Shown here piece after piece: positions 1 through 10,800 of a stretch of DNA of 64,000 nucleotides. Made by a program: the position numbers and the translations under genes. This DNA is from Sphingomonas psychrotolerans (GTDB lineage: Bacteria > Pseudomonadota > Alphaproteobacteria > Sphingomonadales > Sphingomonadaceae), in assembly GCF_002796605.1 (NCBI RefSeq), contig NZ_CP024923.1, positions 1,798,001 through 1,862,000 on the forward strand, given 5' to 3'. A model generated the notes under the pieces. The model saw nothing but the letters and a program-made list of their open reading frames with translations. It had not been told where the DNA came from and searched no databases. Each line of letters begins with the position of its first letter. The stretch's first letter is position 1.

Positions 1-88
1 CAAGCGAAGACTGAGCACCCGAGCAGCGACATCGCCTGCCTCTTCCCGCAGAGAGTTCGAATTTCGTGTCGGCGACGGCGCGCAATAG

Positions 89-694
89 TCCGAATGGTTC
101 CAGTTCCGCACGGCGCGCCAGTGCCGCCGTCAGTTCACCTTGCCGGATAACGGCCCTGCAGATCTGCCGGCGGGGCGAGAGACCAACTGGTACACCGATT
201 ATCAGGGACTTCGGCTGATCTCGGTAGATTCGATGCAGGTCGATCGGGACGAGGTCGCGCGCAAGTCGATCGTGGCGTGGCTCGACGGGTTGCTGGCGCA
301 CAATCCGAACCGCTGGACGGTGCTCTTCCTGCATTTCCCGCTGTTTTCGAGTGATCCCGGCCGCGACAATCCGAAGGTGCGCGCGGCGTTGAAGCCGCTG
401 ATCGACAAATACCATGTCGATCTTGTGCTGCAGGGCCACGACCATGGATATGCACGCGGCGCAATCGGGCCAAACGGTCCGTCCGCCGACAAGGCCGGCT
501 CTACTTATGCCGTCTCGGTGGCTGGCCCGAAGATGTACGAGGTCGCGCCGCTCGCCTGGGCCCGAAAAACGGCGTCGCGCACCCAGGCGTATCAGGTCAT
601 CGACGTCGCGCCGAACCGGCTGACCTACCGCCTATATTCGCCCGCAACCTCGGTCAGCTGCGCATCACAGGGGAGAAGCCGTCCGCCCAGGTAA
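89..694 (+). pseudogene. metallophosphoesterase remnant (C-terminal half)
   Basis: The reading frame from about position 89 resembles the C-terminal half of a calcineurin-like metallophosphoesterase: a segment like LPDNGPADLP, then YTDYQGLRLISVDS, the LFLHFPLF strand and the late metal-binding motif LQGHDHGYARG. An in-frame stop at 86-88 cuts it off from any upstream part, so the N-terminal metal-binding motifs (GDxxD, GNHE) are missing from this frame. Near position 640 the natural-looking sequence continues in another frame. The annotated frame therefore ends in a non-native Arg-rich tail that overlaps the 3' end of the opposing DUF885 gene. I read it as a decayed gene. The alternative is a gene with two sequencing frameshifts whose start lies left of the window. 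Confidence 0.6.
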
Positions 695-2519
695 GGCTCG
701 CCAACCCGTTCATCAGGCGCTGGTCCACTACGCGTTCGAGCACCGTGAGCGGCATCGCGCCTTCGAGCAACACGTCGTGGAAGCTTCGCGGATCGAACTT
801 CGCCCCCTGCGCGGCCTTTGCCTTGTCGCGCAGGCGCACCCACATGGTGTGTCCGATCTTGTAGCTGCACGCCTGTCCCGGCCACACCGTGTAACGGTCG
901 ATCTCGCCTTGGCTGCGGCCGCGTGCGATGCCGGTGGTCGCCATGAAATAGTCGGTCGCCTGCTCGCGCGACCACCGTTTGTGGTGCAGCCCCGAATCGA
1001 CCACCAGCCGGGTAGCGCGGAACAACAGCGACTGCAGATAGCCGACCTGCCCCAGCGGATCGCCGGCGTACATTCCCATCTCGTCGGCCAATTGCTCCGA
1101 ATAGAGCGCCCAGCCTTCGGTATAGGCGTTGAAGTCCGCGCGGCGGCGGATCAGCGGGATGTTCGGCGACTCCAGCGCCAGCGTCACCTGCAGGTGATGG
1201 CCGGGCACCGCCTCGTGATGAGTCAGCGTCGCCAGTCCGAATTTGGGCCGATCGAAGGTGTCGCGCAGATTGATGAAGTAGATCGCCGGCCGCGAGCCGT
1301 CGAGCGACGCGTTCTGGTAATAGCCGCCCGGCGAACCCGCCTGGATCGACTCGGGCACCCGCCGCACCTCGACCGGCGCCTTGGGCAGCGACCGGAATTG
1401 CTCACCCAGCCGCGCCTGCATCGCCACGACCTGTGCACGCAGTGCCTCGAGCAGCGCTTCGCGGCCCGGGTCGGTGTTGGGAAAAAGCTGGTCCGGACGC
1501 TTGTTGAGCGCCACCAGTCGCTCGCCGACCGTCCCCTGCCCCATGCCCTGTGCCTTAAGGATGGCGTCGATCCGCGCGCCGATCTCGGCGACTTGCTCCA
1601 GCCCGAGCTGGTGGATCTCCGCGCCGGTGAGGCTGGTGGTGGTCGCCGCCTGCGCCGCCGCGCTGTAATAGGCATCGCCGTCGGGCAGTCGCCACACCCC
1701 GGCATCGTGCACCGCCCTGGCGCGCAGCTCGGTGACCAGCGCGCGCTGCCGGTCGATCGCCGGGTAGATGCGCTCGGCGACGAGCCGTTCAGCCTTCGCC
1801 ACGCGATCCGACGACAGCTTCGCCGCTGCGAGCTTGCTCGCCAGCGACGTCACCATCACCGTATCGCCCGCCGCCTGGTCTCGCATCGCGGCGATCTGCT
1901 TGAGCGTGGTATCGAGGATGTAGTCGGGCGCGAACACCCCGCGCACCGCATCGTCGCGTTGACGGGCGCTGTCATTGTCGATTGCCTGGGGGAAGGCCTC
2001 CAGCCGCGCGAGATAGGCGTCGGCGTCCGCGGCATTCTCGACCCGGTGCTGCGAGTCGAGGAAATCGGGGAGGTCGCGATACGCGCCGCCAAGCTGGCTC
2101 AGCACATAGGGCGAGAAACCGTCGCTGTTCGATCCGTAGCGGAAGCGCGTCGTCGCCGCGATGTTGCGTTCGAGCTGCCAGGCAACGACTTCCTGGTCGA
2201 GCCGCGCCGCCGGCGACAAGGTCGCGGGGGCGATGGCGCGTAGTTCGGCCAGCTCGCGTTTCGCGCGCGCCGCCGCCTTTGCCAGCCCGGTCTCCGAATT
2301 GTCGGCGAGCTTCGCGCGCAATCCGGCGCGCGCGCCGGTATCGAGCCCCAGCCGTGTCGCGCCTTCGGGATCGTCGTTCAGCCGATCGTAGAAGAAGCGG
2401 TCGAGCAGCGCCGACAGCTTCTTGTCGGCTGCGGCCTGGCTGCGCGGTACGGCAACGGCGGGAAATGCGCCGACGAGCGACACTGCGCTCGCTCCACATA
2501 GAAAGAGACGACGATCCAC
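654..2519 (-). CDS. DUF885 family exported metallohydrolase
   Basis: A protein of about 621 residues of the DUF885 family, uncharacterised zinc-peptidase-like proteins common as exported enzymes in sphingomonads. The motif HHEAVPGHH, near residues 433-441, is the family's HExxxGH-type metal site. The N-terminus (DRRLFLCGASAVSLVG) looks like a Tat or Sec signal. I choose the GTG at 2519 because AGGGAGA lies about 7 nt upstream. The longer ATG at 2570 would translate part of the palindromic repeat at 2535-2610 (peptide EIPAFARMT), a common annotation artefact. It lies just downstream of the amidohydrolase gene on the same strand, with the palindrome between them. Peptidase activity is inferred from the motif only. 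Confidence 0.85.
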   Translation of the reverse strand: MDRRLFLCGASAVSLVGAFPAVAVPRSQAAADKKLSALLDRFFYDRLNDDPEGATRLGLDTGARAGLRAKLADNSETGLAKAAARAKRELAELRAIAPATLSPAARLDQEVVAWQLERNIAATTRFRYGSNSDGFSPYVLSQLGGAYRDLPDFLDSQHRVENAADADAYLARLEAFPQAIDNDSARQRDDAVRGVFAPDYILDTTLKQIAAMRDQAAGDTVMVTSLASKLAAAKLSSDRVAKAERLVAERIYPAIDRQRALVTELRARAVHDAGVWRLPDGDAYYSAAAQAATTTSLTGAEIHQLGLEQVAEIGARIDAILKAQGMGQGTVGERLVALNKRPDQLFPNTDPGREALLEALRAQVVAMQARLGEQFRSLPKAPVEVRRVPESIQAGSPGGYYQNASLDGSRPAIYFINLRDTFDRPKFGLATLTHHEAVPGHHLQVTLALESPNIPLIRRRADFNAYTEGWALYSEQLADEMGMYAGDPLGQVGYLQSLLFRATRLVVDSGLHHKRWSREQATDYFMATTGIARGRSQGEIDRYTVWPGQACSYKIGHTMWVRLRDKAKAAQGAKFDPRSFHDVLLEGAMPLTVLERVVDQRLMNGLASLTWADGFSPVMRS

Positions 2520-2534
2520 TTCACTCTCCCTTTT

Positions 2535-2610
2535 CGTCATCCTGGCGAAAGCCGGGATCTCGTGCCGCATCGCGCCTCCGCCTGAGATCCCGGCTTTCGC
2601 CGGGATGACG
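2535..2610. repeat. intergenic palindromic repeat (27-nt arms)
   Basis: Inverted repeat with arms at 2535-2561 and 2584-2610, differing at one base and separated by 22 nt. The arms begin CGTCATCC and end GGGATCTC. This class of GC-rich 'cgtcatcccggc' palindrome is scattered between genes in sphingomonads and other alphaproteobacteria. Here it separates two co-oriented minus-strand genes and could act as a terminator or a processing site. Confidence 0.8.
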
Positions 2611-2622
2611 GGCGACGAGTCC

Positions 2623-5600
2623 CTACCGCCCCGCCTTTTCCCACCAATAAGCGCCGCGCTTCGCGGTGCCGGTCCCCACTTCGTCGAGCGTTGCGGCGTC
2701 GTAGAGCCGTCCGCCGAGCATCACTCGCGACACCTTGTCGCTGTTGCGGATGTCGGTGGTCGGATCCTTGTCCAGCACCACGAGGTCGGCGAGTTTGCCC
2801 GGTTCGAGCGAGCCGATGTCGCGTGCCATGCCGAGCGATTGCGCCGGCACGATCGTTCCCGCGCGCAGCGCCTCGATCGGAGTCATGCCGCCGCGCACGA
2901 ACGACCACAATTCCCAATGCGCGCCGATCCCCGCCTGCTGCCCGTGTGCGCCGATCGAGACGAGCACGCCGCGCTTCGCCAGCTTGCTGGCTTCACGGGC
3001 ATTGTCGTCGTCGACGAAATTGTCCTCCGGCGCCTTGATCCGCCGCGCATTGTCGGCGAGCAGAACCGCGGGCGGCGTGTGCGCGCGCAGCAGCGGATGG
3101 GCATAGACGTCGGTCGCCTGCCGCCAATAGGGGTCACCGGCCAGTCCGCCATAAGTTACCACCAGGGTCGGCGTGTAGTTGGTCTTCGTTTGCGAGAAGA
3201 ACTGCAGCACGTCCTCGTAGAAGGTCTCGAGCGGCACATTATGCTCGAGCGTCGAGTTGCCGTCGGCGACGAGGTTCATGTCCATCCCGAACAAAGATCC
3301 GCCCTCGGCTACCACCTGCATGTTCTCGCGCCGCGCCGCCTCGACCACCTGCTGGCGCTGTTCGCGCCGCGGCTGGTTGTAGTTCTTGACGCTGTTCGCC
3401 CCCTGCGCCTTCAATCGCCGGACATGCGCCAGCGCGTCGTCGAGGCTGTCGATTTGCGCGTAAACGTCGGCCGCCTTGGCGCCATAGACGATCTCGCCGG
3501 TCGAGAAGATGCGGGGAGCGAGGATCAGCCCGGCGCGTTGCATCTCAGCCGCCGCGAAAATCTCGCTCGAGCGGTTCGACGGATCGTGAATCGTCGTAGT
3601 GCCCAGCGCGAGATTCTGGTGCATCGACCAATTGTTCTGCGGGATCAGCTCGTCGTTCCCCGCCGGGCCATGGGCATGCGCGTCGATCAATCCCGGGATG
3701 ATCGTCTTGCCCGCCGCGTCGATCACGGTTGCGCCGGCGGGCACCGCGATTGAAGCGCGCGGCCCCACTGCGACGATCCGGTCGCCGCGGATCACCACCA
3801 CGCCGTCGTCGATGATCCCGCCCGCAGCATCCGCCATCGTCACCAGCCGCGCACCGGTGATGGCCACCGTCCCGCCGGGCCTTGTCGCGGCGACTTCGCG
3901 CGCCAGCGATACCCCGCTGGTCGGCGGAACGAACGCGGGGGCGCCTTCGGCCCGCGGCGCGTCGGGGAAGAGCTGCGCCGTCTCGGCGGTGTAGAGCGTC
4001 GGCCCGAGGCTCCAGTGCAGCCGTTTGCCGTCGTTCGACCAGTGGATGTAATCCGCGCCGCCCGCGCTCGCCCGGGTAACCGGCAGCGCCTTGGCGTCGC
4101 TCGCCAGTCCGACCGACTGGTTGCCAGGCATCAGCGGCACGACGAACGCGGCATAGTTCTGGCGGAACGCGACATATTCGCCGCTCGGCGCCACCGAATA
4201 ATCGGTGACCATCTCGCCGCTCGCATGGACGCGCTTGTTCTGGCCGCCTAAATCGGTGCTGATCAGCTGGCGCTCGCTCTTGCCGTCCTTGCCTTCCTCG
4301 CCGATCATGAAGATGCGGTCGTTGGCGGCTCCGAACTGAGCCGCTGCCATGCCCTTGGCCACGCGCACCGGCTCGCCGCCCGACGCCGCGACGCGGTACA
4401 CGCCCGGATCCTGTGTCCAATTGGGGCTGGTGAGATTGCCGGCGCCAACCCGCTCGAACACGATCGTCTTACCGTCGGGCGAGAAGCGCGGGCGGGCATA
4501 ATGTCCGGGCTGGCTGGTCACATCACGCGGCGTTCCGCCGCTGGCCGCGACGGTGCGGATGCGTCCCAGCCCCGCGTCGGTCCAGCCGACGAACGCGATC
4601 GTCCGTCCGTCGCGCGACCAGCTGGGGAACAGCTCGAAGCCGTCGCCGCCGCTGGTCAACCGCTTCGCCACGCCGCCGCCCATCGACTTGACCCACAATT
4701 TGCCGAGGCTCTCGAACACCACGCGGTCGCCCTCGGGCGATACTGTGGCGAAACGCGGCATCGTGGTGGTGAAGCGATCGGGCGCAACGGCGATCTGCGG
4801 ATGCGGCGCATCGATCACCCCGCGGGTATCGTTCACTGTGAACGGGATTTCGCGGGCGTTCGCACCATCCGCATCGATCCGCCGGATCTTGCCCTTGGCC
4901 CAGAACAGCAGCGACTTGCCATCGGGCGTCCACGCCATGTTGGGATAGACTCCGGTGACTGCCCAGGTCTCCTGCACGTCCTGATCGAGATCGTCGTAGA
5001 TCTTGCGCTCCTCGCCCGAGACGAGGTCCTTCACATAGAGCTTCGAGCGAGTCGCCTCGCGCCGCACGAACGCGATTTTCCGGCCATCAGGCGAGGGCGT
5101 CGGCCGCACCGCGCCGCCGGCACCGCTCACCGCGCTGCTCACTTCTCCGGTGTCGAGGTCGTACCGCTCGATGTCGAACAATTCGGTGTTCGAATCCTGG
5201 GCATATTCGAAGATCGGCCCGGGGGTGACGTTGCGCGTGTAGAAGATCGACTTGCCGTCCTTCGAGTAGATCGGCTCGCCCAATTCCTTCTGGTGAGTCT
5301 CGTTGGGCCGCTTGACCAGCATCACGCCGCCGCCGCCCGAGACATGGTACAGCCAGACTTCGCCGGTGCCGAGCGAGCGGCCGGTGGTGAAGTGCTTCTT
5401 GGCGGCGATATAGCGCCCGTCCGGGCTCCAGCTCGGCTGGTTGAGCAGCCGGAATTCCTCCCTGGTCACCTGCCGCTTGTCCGAACCGTCGCGGTTCATC
5501 ACCCAGATATTGTCGCCGCCGCCGCGGTCCGAAGTGAAGGCGATCCGCCGGCCATCGGGCGAGAAGCGCGGCTGGACTTCCCAGGCGAGCCCCTCCGCGA

Positions 5601-5994
5601 TCCGCCTCGGCGCGCCCCCGGCGATCGGCATCGTATAGAGGTCGCCCAGCAACGCGAACGCGATCATCTGGCCATCCGGGCTGACGTCGAGGTCCATCCA
5701 GCTGCCTTCGGAGACGCGGATCGGGATCTGGCGGATGCTGGCCCCGGTTGGTGCATTGACGTCCCATTTGGCCGGCTTGTCGCTCTTCGCGACGGTCGCT
5801 GGCGCAGCGGGTGCCGCGGCCACGGGCGCGCCGGTCGGCTGCGGCGTCTGCTGCTCGATCGGGCGGACGATCTCGTCTTCGGGAGACTGGGTCTCCTGCA
5901 CCGGCTTTTGCTGTGAGGGAGGCGCGACCTGGGCCGCAGCCTGATGCGCGGCAAGTGCAACCAGCGAGACGAGCGCGACCGCGTAAGCTTTCAT
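2623..5994 (-). CDS. exported TolB/WD40-like beta-propeller amidohydrolase
   Basis: 1123 residues. A Sec signal (ALVSLVALAAHQAAA) precedes a Pro/Gln-rich linker. A long PD40/TolB-type beta-propeller follows (repeated motifs such as DVSPDGQMIAF, PRFSPDGRRIAFTSDRG, PSWSPDGRYIA). The last third is an amidohydrolase domain with the metal site DAHAHG near residue 770, a possible bridging lysine in NSVKNYNQ, and later histidines in LEHNVPLE and SIGAHG. The family is thought to hydrolyse peptides or cyclic amides outside the cytoplasm, but the substrate is unknown. The ATG has AAGGGAGA just upstream. The next gene on this strand, DUF885, is also an exported hydrolase, which fits a scavenging role. 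Confidence 0.85.
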   Translation of the reverse strand: MKAYAVALVSLVALAAHQAAAQVAPPSQQKPVQETQSPEDEIVRPIEQQTPQPTGAPVAAAPAAPATVAKSDKPAKWDVNAPTGASIRQIPIRVSEGSWMDLDVSPDGQMIAFALLGDLYTMPIAGGAPRRIAEGLAWEVQPRFSPDGRRIAFTSDRGGGDNIWVMNRDGSDKRQVTREEFRLLNQPSWSPDGRYIAAKKHFTTGRSLGTGEVWLYHVSGGGGVMLVKRPNETHQKELGEPIYSKDGKSIFYTRNVTPGPIFEYAQDSNTELFDIERYDLDTGEVSSAVSGAGGAVRPTPSPDGRKIAFVRREATRSKLYVKDLVSGEERKIYDDLDQDVQETWAVTGVYPNMAWTPDGKSLLFWAKGKIRRIDADGANAREIPFTVNDTRGVIDAPHPQIAVAPDRFTTTMPRFATVSPEGDRVVFESLGKLWVKSMGGGVAKRLTSGGDGFELFPSWSRDGRTIAFVGWTDAGLGRIRTVAASGGTPRDVTSQPGHYARPRFSPDGKTIVFERVGAGNLTSPNWTQDPGVYRVAASGGEPVRVAKGMAAAQFGAANDRIFMIGEEGKDGKSERQLISTDLGGQNKRVHASGEMVTDYSVAPSGEYVAFRQNYAAFVVPLMPGNQSVGLASDAKALPVTRASAGGADYIHWSNDGKRLHWSLGPTLYTAETAQLFPDAPRAEGAPAFVPPTSGVSLAREVAATRPGGTVAITGARLVTMADAAGGIIDDGVVVIRGDRIVAVGPRASIAVPAGATVIDAAGKTIIPGLIDAHAHGPAGNDELIPQNNWSMHQNLALGTTTIHDPSNRSSEIFAAAEMQRAGLILAPRIFSTGEIVYGAKAADVYAQIDSLDDALAHVRRLKAQGANSVKNYNQPRREQRQQVVEAARRENMQVVAEGGSLFGMDMNLVADGNSTLEHNVPLETFYEDVLQFFSQTKTNYTPTLVVTYGGLAGDPYWRQATDVYAHPLLRAHTPPAVLLADNARRIKAPEDNFVDDDNAREASKLAKRGVLVSIGAHGQQAGIGAHWELWSFVRGGMTPIEALRAGTIVPAQSLGMARDIGSLEPGKLADLVVLDKDPTTDIRNSDKVSRVMLGGRLYDAATLDEVGTGTAKRGAYWWEKAGR

Positions 5995-6259
5995 GATTCT
6001 CCCTTCTTCCTGAGCTGCGCACTATCGACGCCGATGTCGAGTGGCGCAATGCGCGAACCGAGAAGAGAGCCTCGATGGCTGCTGTTCGCTGACCCAGTCG
6101 CAGGGTTTCGCAAAGAGGCGTATCAGCCGAAGACCCAGCACCTTCGAATTTCCCGGCATGTGGCCGAGAAACTTCGCTTCCCGACGCGTGGTTCCACCTT
6201 GGCGATCGACCCGCCGACATTGTGATGACAGCATCATCGCGCGCCGCTATCCCCTGACG

Positions 6260-6592
6260 ATGCTTCGCACCGCATGGCTCCTGCTCCTGTGCCTGATCGC
6301 GTCGTCGCTAATGACGACGACGACCGCGCATGCGCAGGAGAGTTACAGCGCGGCGGAATTCTCCTGCGGCGGTGCGGCACATGCCGAAGGCGACGCGGAC
6401 GAGGTTCCTGCCGACGGCGACCGATCCGTCCCCCACCATCATGGCACGTGCCACGGGCACAATCTGACGGCGACGAGTGCTTCGGCTTCGCTCTCGCCGA
6501 TGACGATCGTTCGCGAGGCACCCGACGCATCCGGCGCGTCGCGGCTTGCCCGGCGCACGATCGATCCCGCGCTCGAGCCGCCGCGAAGCTGA
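6260..6592 (+). CDS. small exported His-rich protein at head of metal-efflux genes
   Basis: 110 residues. I place the start at the ATG at 6260, which gives a clean signal peptide (LRTAWLLLLCLIASSLM then AHA|QE). The longer upstream frame has no signal character. The mature part carries a potential metal ligand cluster, HHHGTCHGH, plus another Cys (EFSCGG). It sits 73 bp before a CzcB-like adaptor and a CzcA-like pump on the same strand, so a periplasmic metal-binding or accessory role like that of other small proteins in czc/cus loci is plausible. A short palindrome, TGATG-N4-CATCA (6223-6236), precedes it and could be an operator. No family assigned with certainty. Confidence 0.6.
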   Translation: MLRTAWLLLLCLIASSLMTTTTAHAQESYSAAEFSCGGAAHAEGDADEVPADGDRSVPHHHGTCHGHNLTATSASASLSPMTIVREAPDASGASRLARRTIDPALEPPRS

Positions 6593-6665
6593 TCCCGCGC
6601 ATTCGCGCTCGCCCAGATTCATAGCTCGATCGGCGGGGAGGTCCCGCGATCAAGGGAGCCGATCC

Positions 6666-7802
6666 ATGAAGATCACGTTCGCGGGCTTGCCGCTCGTGCT
6701 CACGCTCGCCGCCTGCGGCAACGGTAGCGAACCCGTCCAGAACCATGCCGAGGCCGAAGTCGGGCATGGCGAAGAAGGCGTAATCTCCCTCACCCCCCGG
6801 CAGATCGCCACGGCGGGGATCGAAGTCGTCAGCCCGACGATCGGCGGCAATGGCGGCGCGATCGAGCGCCCCGCATTGCTGGAAAGCGATCCGCAGGCGA
6901 CGCGGATCGTCGCTGCCACCGTGCCCGGCCGCATCGTCGAACTCCGTCACAATCTCGGCGACAGCGTCCGGCGGGGTGAGACGCTGGCGGTGCTCGAAAG
7001 CCGCGAGGCGGCGGGCCTGCAGGCCGAAGTGCAACGTGCCGCCGCCGGCGCCGAACTGGCGCGAACCACGCTCGCCCGGGACGAAGCGCTCTACACCAAG
7101 GGCTTCCGGCCGTTGCGCGAAGTCCAGATCTCACGCGCCGCCGCCAAACAGGCGGACGTGGCGCTGCGGCTTGCGCGCGAACAGGTTGCGGCCAGCGGCG
7201 CGCGCGGCGGCAGCTACAACCGCATCGTGATCGCGGCGCCGATTTCGGGCCAGGTCATCGCGCGCTCGGCAATGCTGGGCCAGACCTTCGCCGCTGATGC
7301 GGCAGAGACTGAACTTTTCCGGGTCGCGCGCCTCGATCGGCTGAGCGTCACGCTTTCGCTGTCGCCCGCCGATGCCGGACGCGTGCGGCCGGGAATGACG
7401 GTGCAGGTCACCGCGCCCGGACGCAGCCAAGCGGCGCGGATAGGCTTCGTCTCGCCCGCCCTCGACACCGCAACTCGCCAGGTGCCCGCGATCGCGATGC
7501 TCGACAATCGTGCCGGGCAGTGGCGCGCGGGCGAACCGGTCACCGCCGCGATCCAGCTTCCGGGGACCGGCGATGGCGCGATCCGCGTGCCCTCGACTGC
7601 CGTCCAGACGGTGGAGGGAAGAACCGTCGTGTTCGTGCGCACCGACACCGGCTTCCGTGCCGTTCCGGTCACGCTCGGACGACAGGACGGCGCGATGGTC
7701 GTGGTCACCGCCGGCCTCACCGGGCGCGAGCGGATCGCCGCGGCCAACAGCTTCACGCTCAAGTCCGCGCTCGGCGCGGCCGAAGCCGGGCATGAGGACT
7801 GA
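6666..7802 (+). CDS. CzcB/CusB-like RND efflux periplasmic adaptor (lipoprotein)
   Basis: 378 residues from the ATG at 6666. The lipobox LTLAAC (Cys17) marks it as a lipoprotein anchored in a membrane. It is followed by a His/Glu-rich stretch (NHAEAEVGHGEEG) and the membrane-fusion-protein fold: barrel-sandwich hybrid halves flanking an alpha-hairpin (VPGRIVELRHNLGDSVRRG ... YNRIVIAAPISGQV) and a C-terminal beta-barrel. It should link an inner-membrane RND pump to an outer-membrane channel for heavy-metal export. It lies 3 bp before the pump gene and is clearly in one operon with it. No outer-membrane factor gene (czcC type) is next to it. Confidence 0.88.
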   Translation: MKITFAGLPLVLTLAACGNGSEPVQNHAEAEVGHGEEGVISLTPRQIATAGIEVVSPTIGGNGGAIERPALLESDPQATRIVAATVPGRIVELRHNLGDSVRRGETLAVLESREAAGLQAEVQRAAAGAELARTTLARDEALYTKGFRPLREVQISRAAAKQADVALRLAREQVAASGARGGSYNRIVIAAPISGQVIARSAMLGQTFAADAAETELFRVARLDRLSVTLSLSPADAGRVRPGMTVQVTAPGRSQAARIGFVSPALDTATRQVPAIAMLDNRAGQWRAGEPVTAAIQLPGTGDGAIRVPSTAVQTVEGRTVVFVRTDTGFRAVPVTLGRQDGAMVVVTAGLTGRERIAAANSFTLKSALGAAEAGHED

Positions 7803-7805
7803 GCC

Positions 7806-10800
7806 ATGATCGACCATATCGTCACGTGGGCAGTCGACCGGCGCTGGCTGGTCCTGCTGCTCACTGCCATCGCCGCGATCATCGGCGGCATCTCGCTCGC
7901 GCGCCTGCCGATCGACGCAGTGCCCGACATCACCAACAACCAGGTGCAGGTCAACGTCATCGCCCCGGCGCTTTCGCCCGAGCTGATCGAGAAGCAGGTC
8001 GCCTTCCCGATCGAGACCGCGCTTGCCGGGATCAAGGGGCTGGAGAACACCCGTTCGCTCAGCCGCAACGGCTTCGCGCAGATCACAGCGATCTTCTCGG
8101 ACTCGACCGACATCTATTTCGCGCGGGCGCAGGTGCAGGAACGCCTGACCGCCGCGCAGGAGGCGTTGCCGGGTGGCGTGAAGCCCGAAATGGGCCCGAT
8201 CGCGACCGGCCTCGGAGAAGTCTATATCTGGACCCTGCGCTATGCCGGGCGGGGACATGCTCAACATCGTCCCGGTGAGCCCGGGCTCCAGCCCGACGGC
8301 AGCTACATCACCCCCGAAGGCGATCGGCTGGCGAGCGAGGCCGACAAGGCGACCTATCTCCACACCGTGCAGGACTGGATCGTCGCGCCGCAGATCAAAA
8401 CGGTCGACGGCGTCGCGGGGATCGACTCGCTCGGCGGCTACGAGAAGGAATATCTCGTCGTCCCCGACGTCCAGCAATTGGCGGCGCTGAAGCTTTCGCT
8501 CGGCGATCTCGCCACCGCGCTCGAGCGCAACAATGTCGCGACCGGCGGCGGTACGGTCAACCGCAACGGCGAAGGCCTCGCGGTCCGCGCCGACGCGCGC
8601 ATCCGCAGCCTCGCCCAGCTACGCGGCACCGTCATCGCCAATCGCGAAGCCACGCCGATCACGCTCGGCCAGGTGGCCGAGGTGCGGCTCGGCCAGGGCG
8701 TTCGCATGGGCGCGGGGTCGGAGAATGGCCGCGAGGTGATCACCGGCACCGCGATCATGCGGATCGGCGAGAACAGCCGCACCGTCTCTTCCGGGGTCGA
8801 CGCCAAGCTCAAGGCGATCGCACCCTCCCTGCCGCGCGACGTGGTGATCGAACCGGTGCTGGACCGCACAAAATTGGTCAATTCGACCATCACCACCGTC
8901 ACCAGGAACCTCGCCGAAGGCGCATTGCTCGTCACCGTGGTTCTGTTCCTGCTGCTCGGTAATTTCCGCGCGGCGATGATCGCGGCTCTGGTGATCCCGA
9001 TCACCATGCTGCTCACCGGCTTCGGCATGCTGCGCGTCGGCGTCTCCGCCAATTTGATGAGCCTCGGCGCGCTCGACTTCGGACTGATCGTTGATGGCGC
9101 GGTGATCATCGTCGAGAATGCGCTGCGCCGTATCGCCGGGCGCCAGCATGCCGAGGGGCGAACCCTGACCCTGCCCGAGCGGCTCGCCGTCGTCTCGGGC
9201 GCGGCGCGCGAGATGATCCGGCCCTCGGTCTACGGCCAGGCGATCATCATCCTCGTTTATGTGCCCTTGCTGACCCTGACCGGGGTCGAGGGCAAGACGT
9301 TCGAGCCGATGGCGCTCACCGTGATCATCGCGCTGGTGTTTGCCTTCATCCTGTCGCTCACCTTCGTCCCCGCGGCGATCGCCATCGCTTTGTCGCGTCC
9401 GGTCGAGGAGAAGGAAGGGCGCGTCATCGGCTGGCTGCGCCGTCGCTACGAGCCGAACCTCGATCGCGCCATGAAGCGGCCGAGCCTGACTCTCGGCGTC
9501 GCGCTGGGCGCATTGGCATTGGCTGCGGGCGGGTACTCCACGCTCGGCCAGGAATTCCTGCCCAAGCTCGATGAGGGCGACGTGCTCATCTCCGCATTTC
9601 GTGTGCCGGGCACTTCGGTCGAGCAGAGCCAGAAGATGCAGGCGCAGATCGAGCATGCGCTCCAGGGCATGCCCGAGATCCGCACGGTCTTCTCGCGGAC
9701 CGGCACCGCCGAGGTCGCGTCCGATCCGATGCCGCCCAACGCGACCGACACCTTCATCATGCTCAAGGACCGCAAGGACTGGCCCAATCCTTCCGAGGAC
9801 AAGGCCACGCTGGTCGAGCGGATTGAGACGCGGCTCGCGCAGGTCCCCGGCCATGCCTATGAAGTCACCCAGCCGATCCAGATGCGCTTCAACGAGCTGA
9901 TCGCGGGCGTGCGATCGGACGTGGCGGTGAAGATATTTGGCGACGACTTCGCAGAGATGAACGCGACTGCCGCGAAGATCGCCGGCGTGCTTCGCCGCAC
10001 GGCCGGCGCCGAAGACGTCAAGGTCGAGCAGACCGAAGGCCTGCCGATGCTCGACATCGCTTATGCCCAGGATCGCGCGTCGCGGATCGGGGTGAGCGCG
10101 CAGGACGTGGCCGATACGGTCGCCACCGCGGTCGGCGGACGCGAGGCGGGCCGGATCTACGAGGGGGATCGCAGCTTCCCGGTGGTCATCCGCCTCGCCG
10201 ACGCGGCGCGCGCCGATCTCGATGCGCTCGGCCAGACGCCGGTGCCGACGCCGGCGGGGAGCTTCGTGCCGCTCGCCTCGGTCGCCGACATCCAGCTGGT
10301 CGACGGGCCGAACCAGATCAGTCGCGAGAACGGCAAGCGCCGCGTCGTCGTCCAGGCCAATGTCCGCGGCCGCGACGTCGCCAGCGTCGTCGCCGATGCG
10401 CGCGCGGCGATTGCAAAGGACGTGCAGCTTCCCGCGGGCATCTGGCTCGAATGGGGCGGCCAGTTCGAGAACCTCGCCTCGGCGCGGCACCGGCTGGCGT
10501 TGGTCGTGCCGGCATGCTTCGCGCTGATCCTGCTGCTGCTGTACGGCGCGCTCGGCAACCTGCGCGATGCGGCAATCGTGTTCACCGGCGTGCCGCTCGC
10601 GCTCGTAGGCGGCGTGCTCGCATTGGTACTGCGCGGAATGCCGTTCTCGATCTCGGCCGCGGTCGGATTCATCGCATTGTCGGGGATCGCGGTGCTCAAC
10701 GGGCTGGTCATGCTGACTTCGATCCAGCAGCTCGTGGCCGAAGGAATGGATCGTGCGACTGCGGCGCGCGAAGGTGCCCTCGCCCGGCTCCGTCCGGTGG

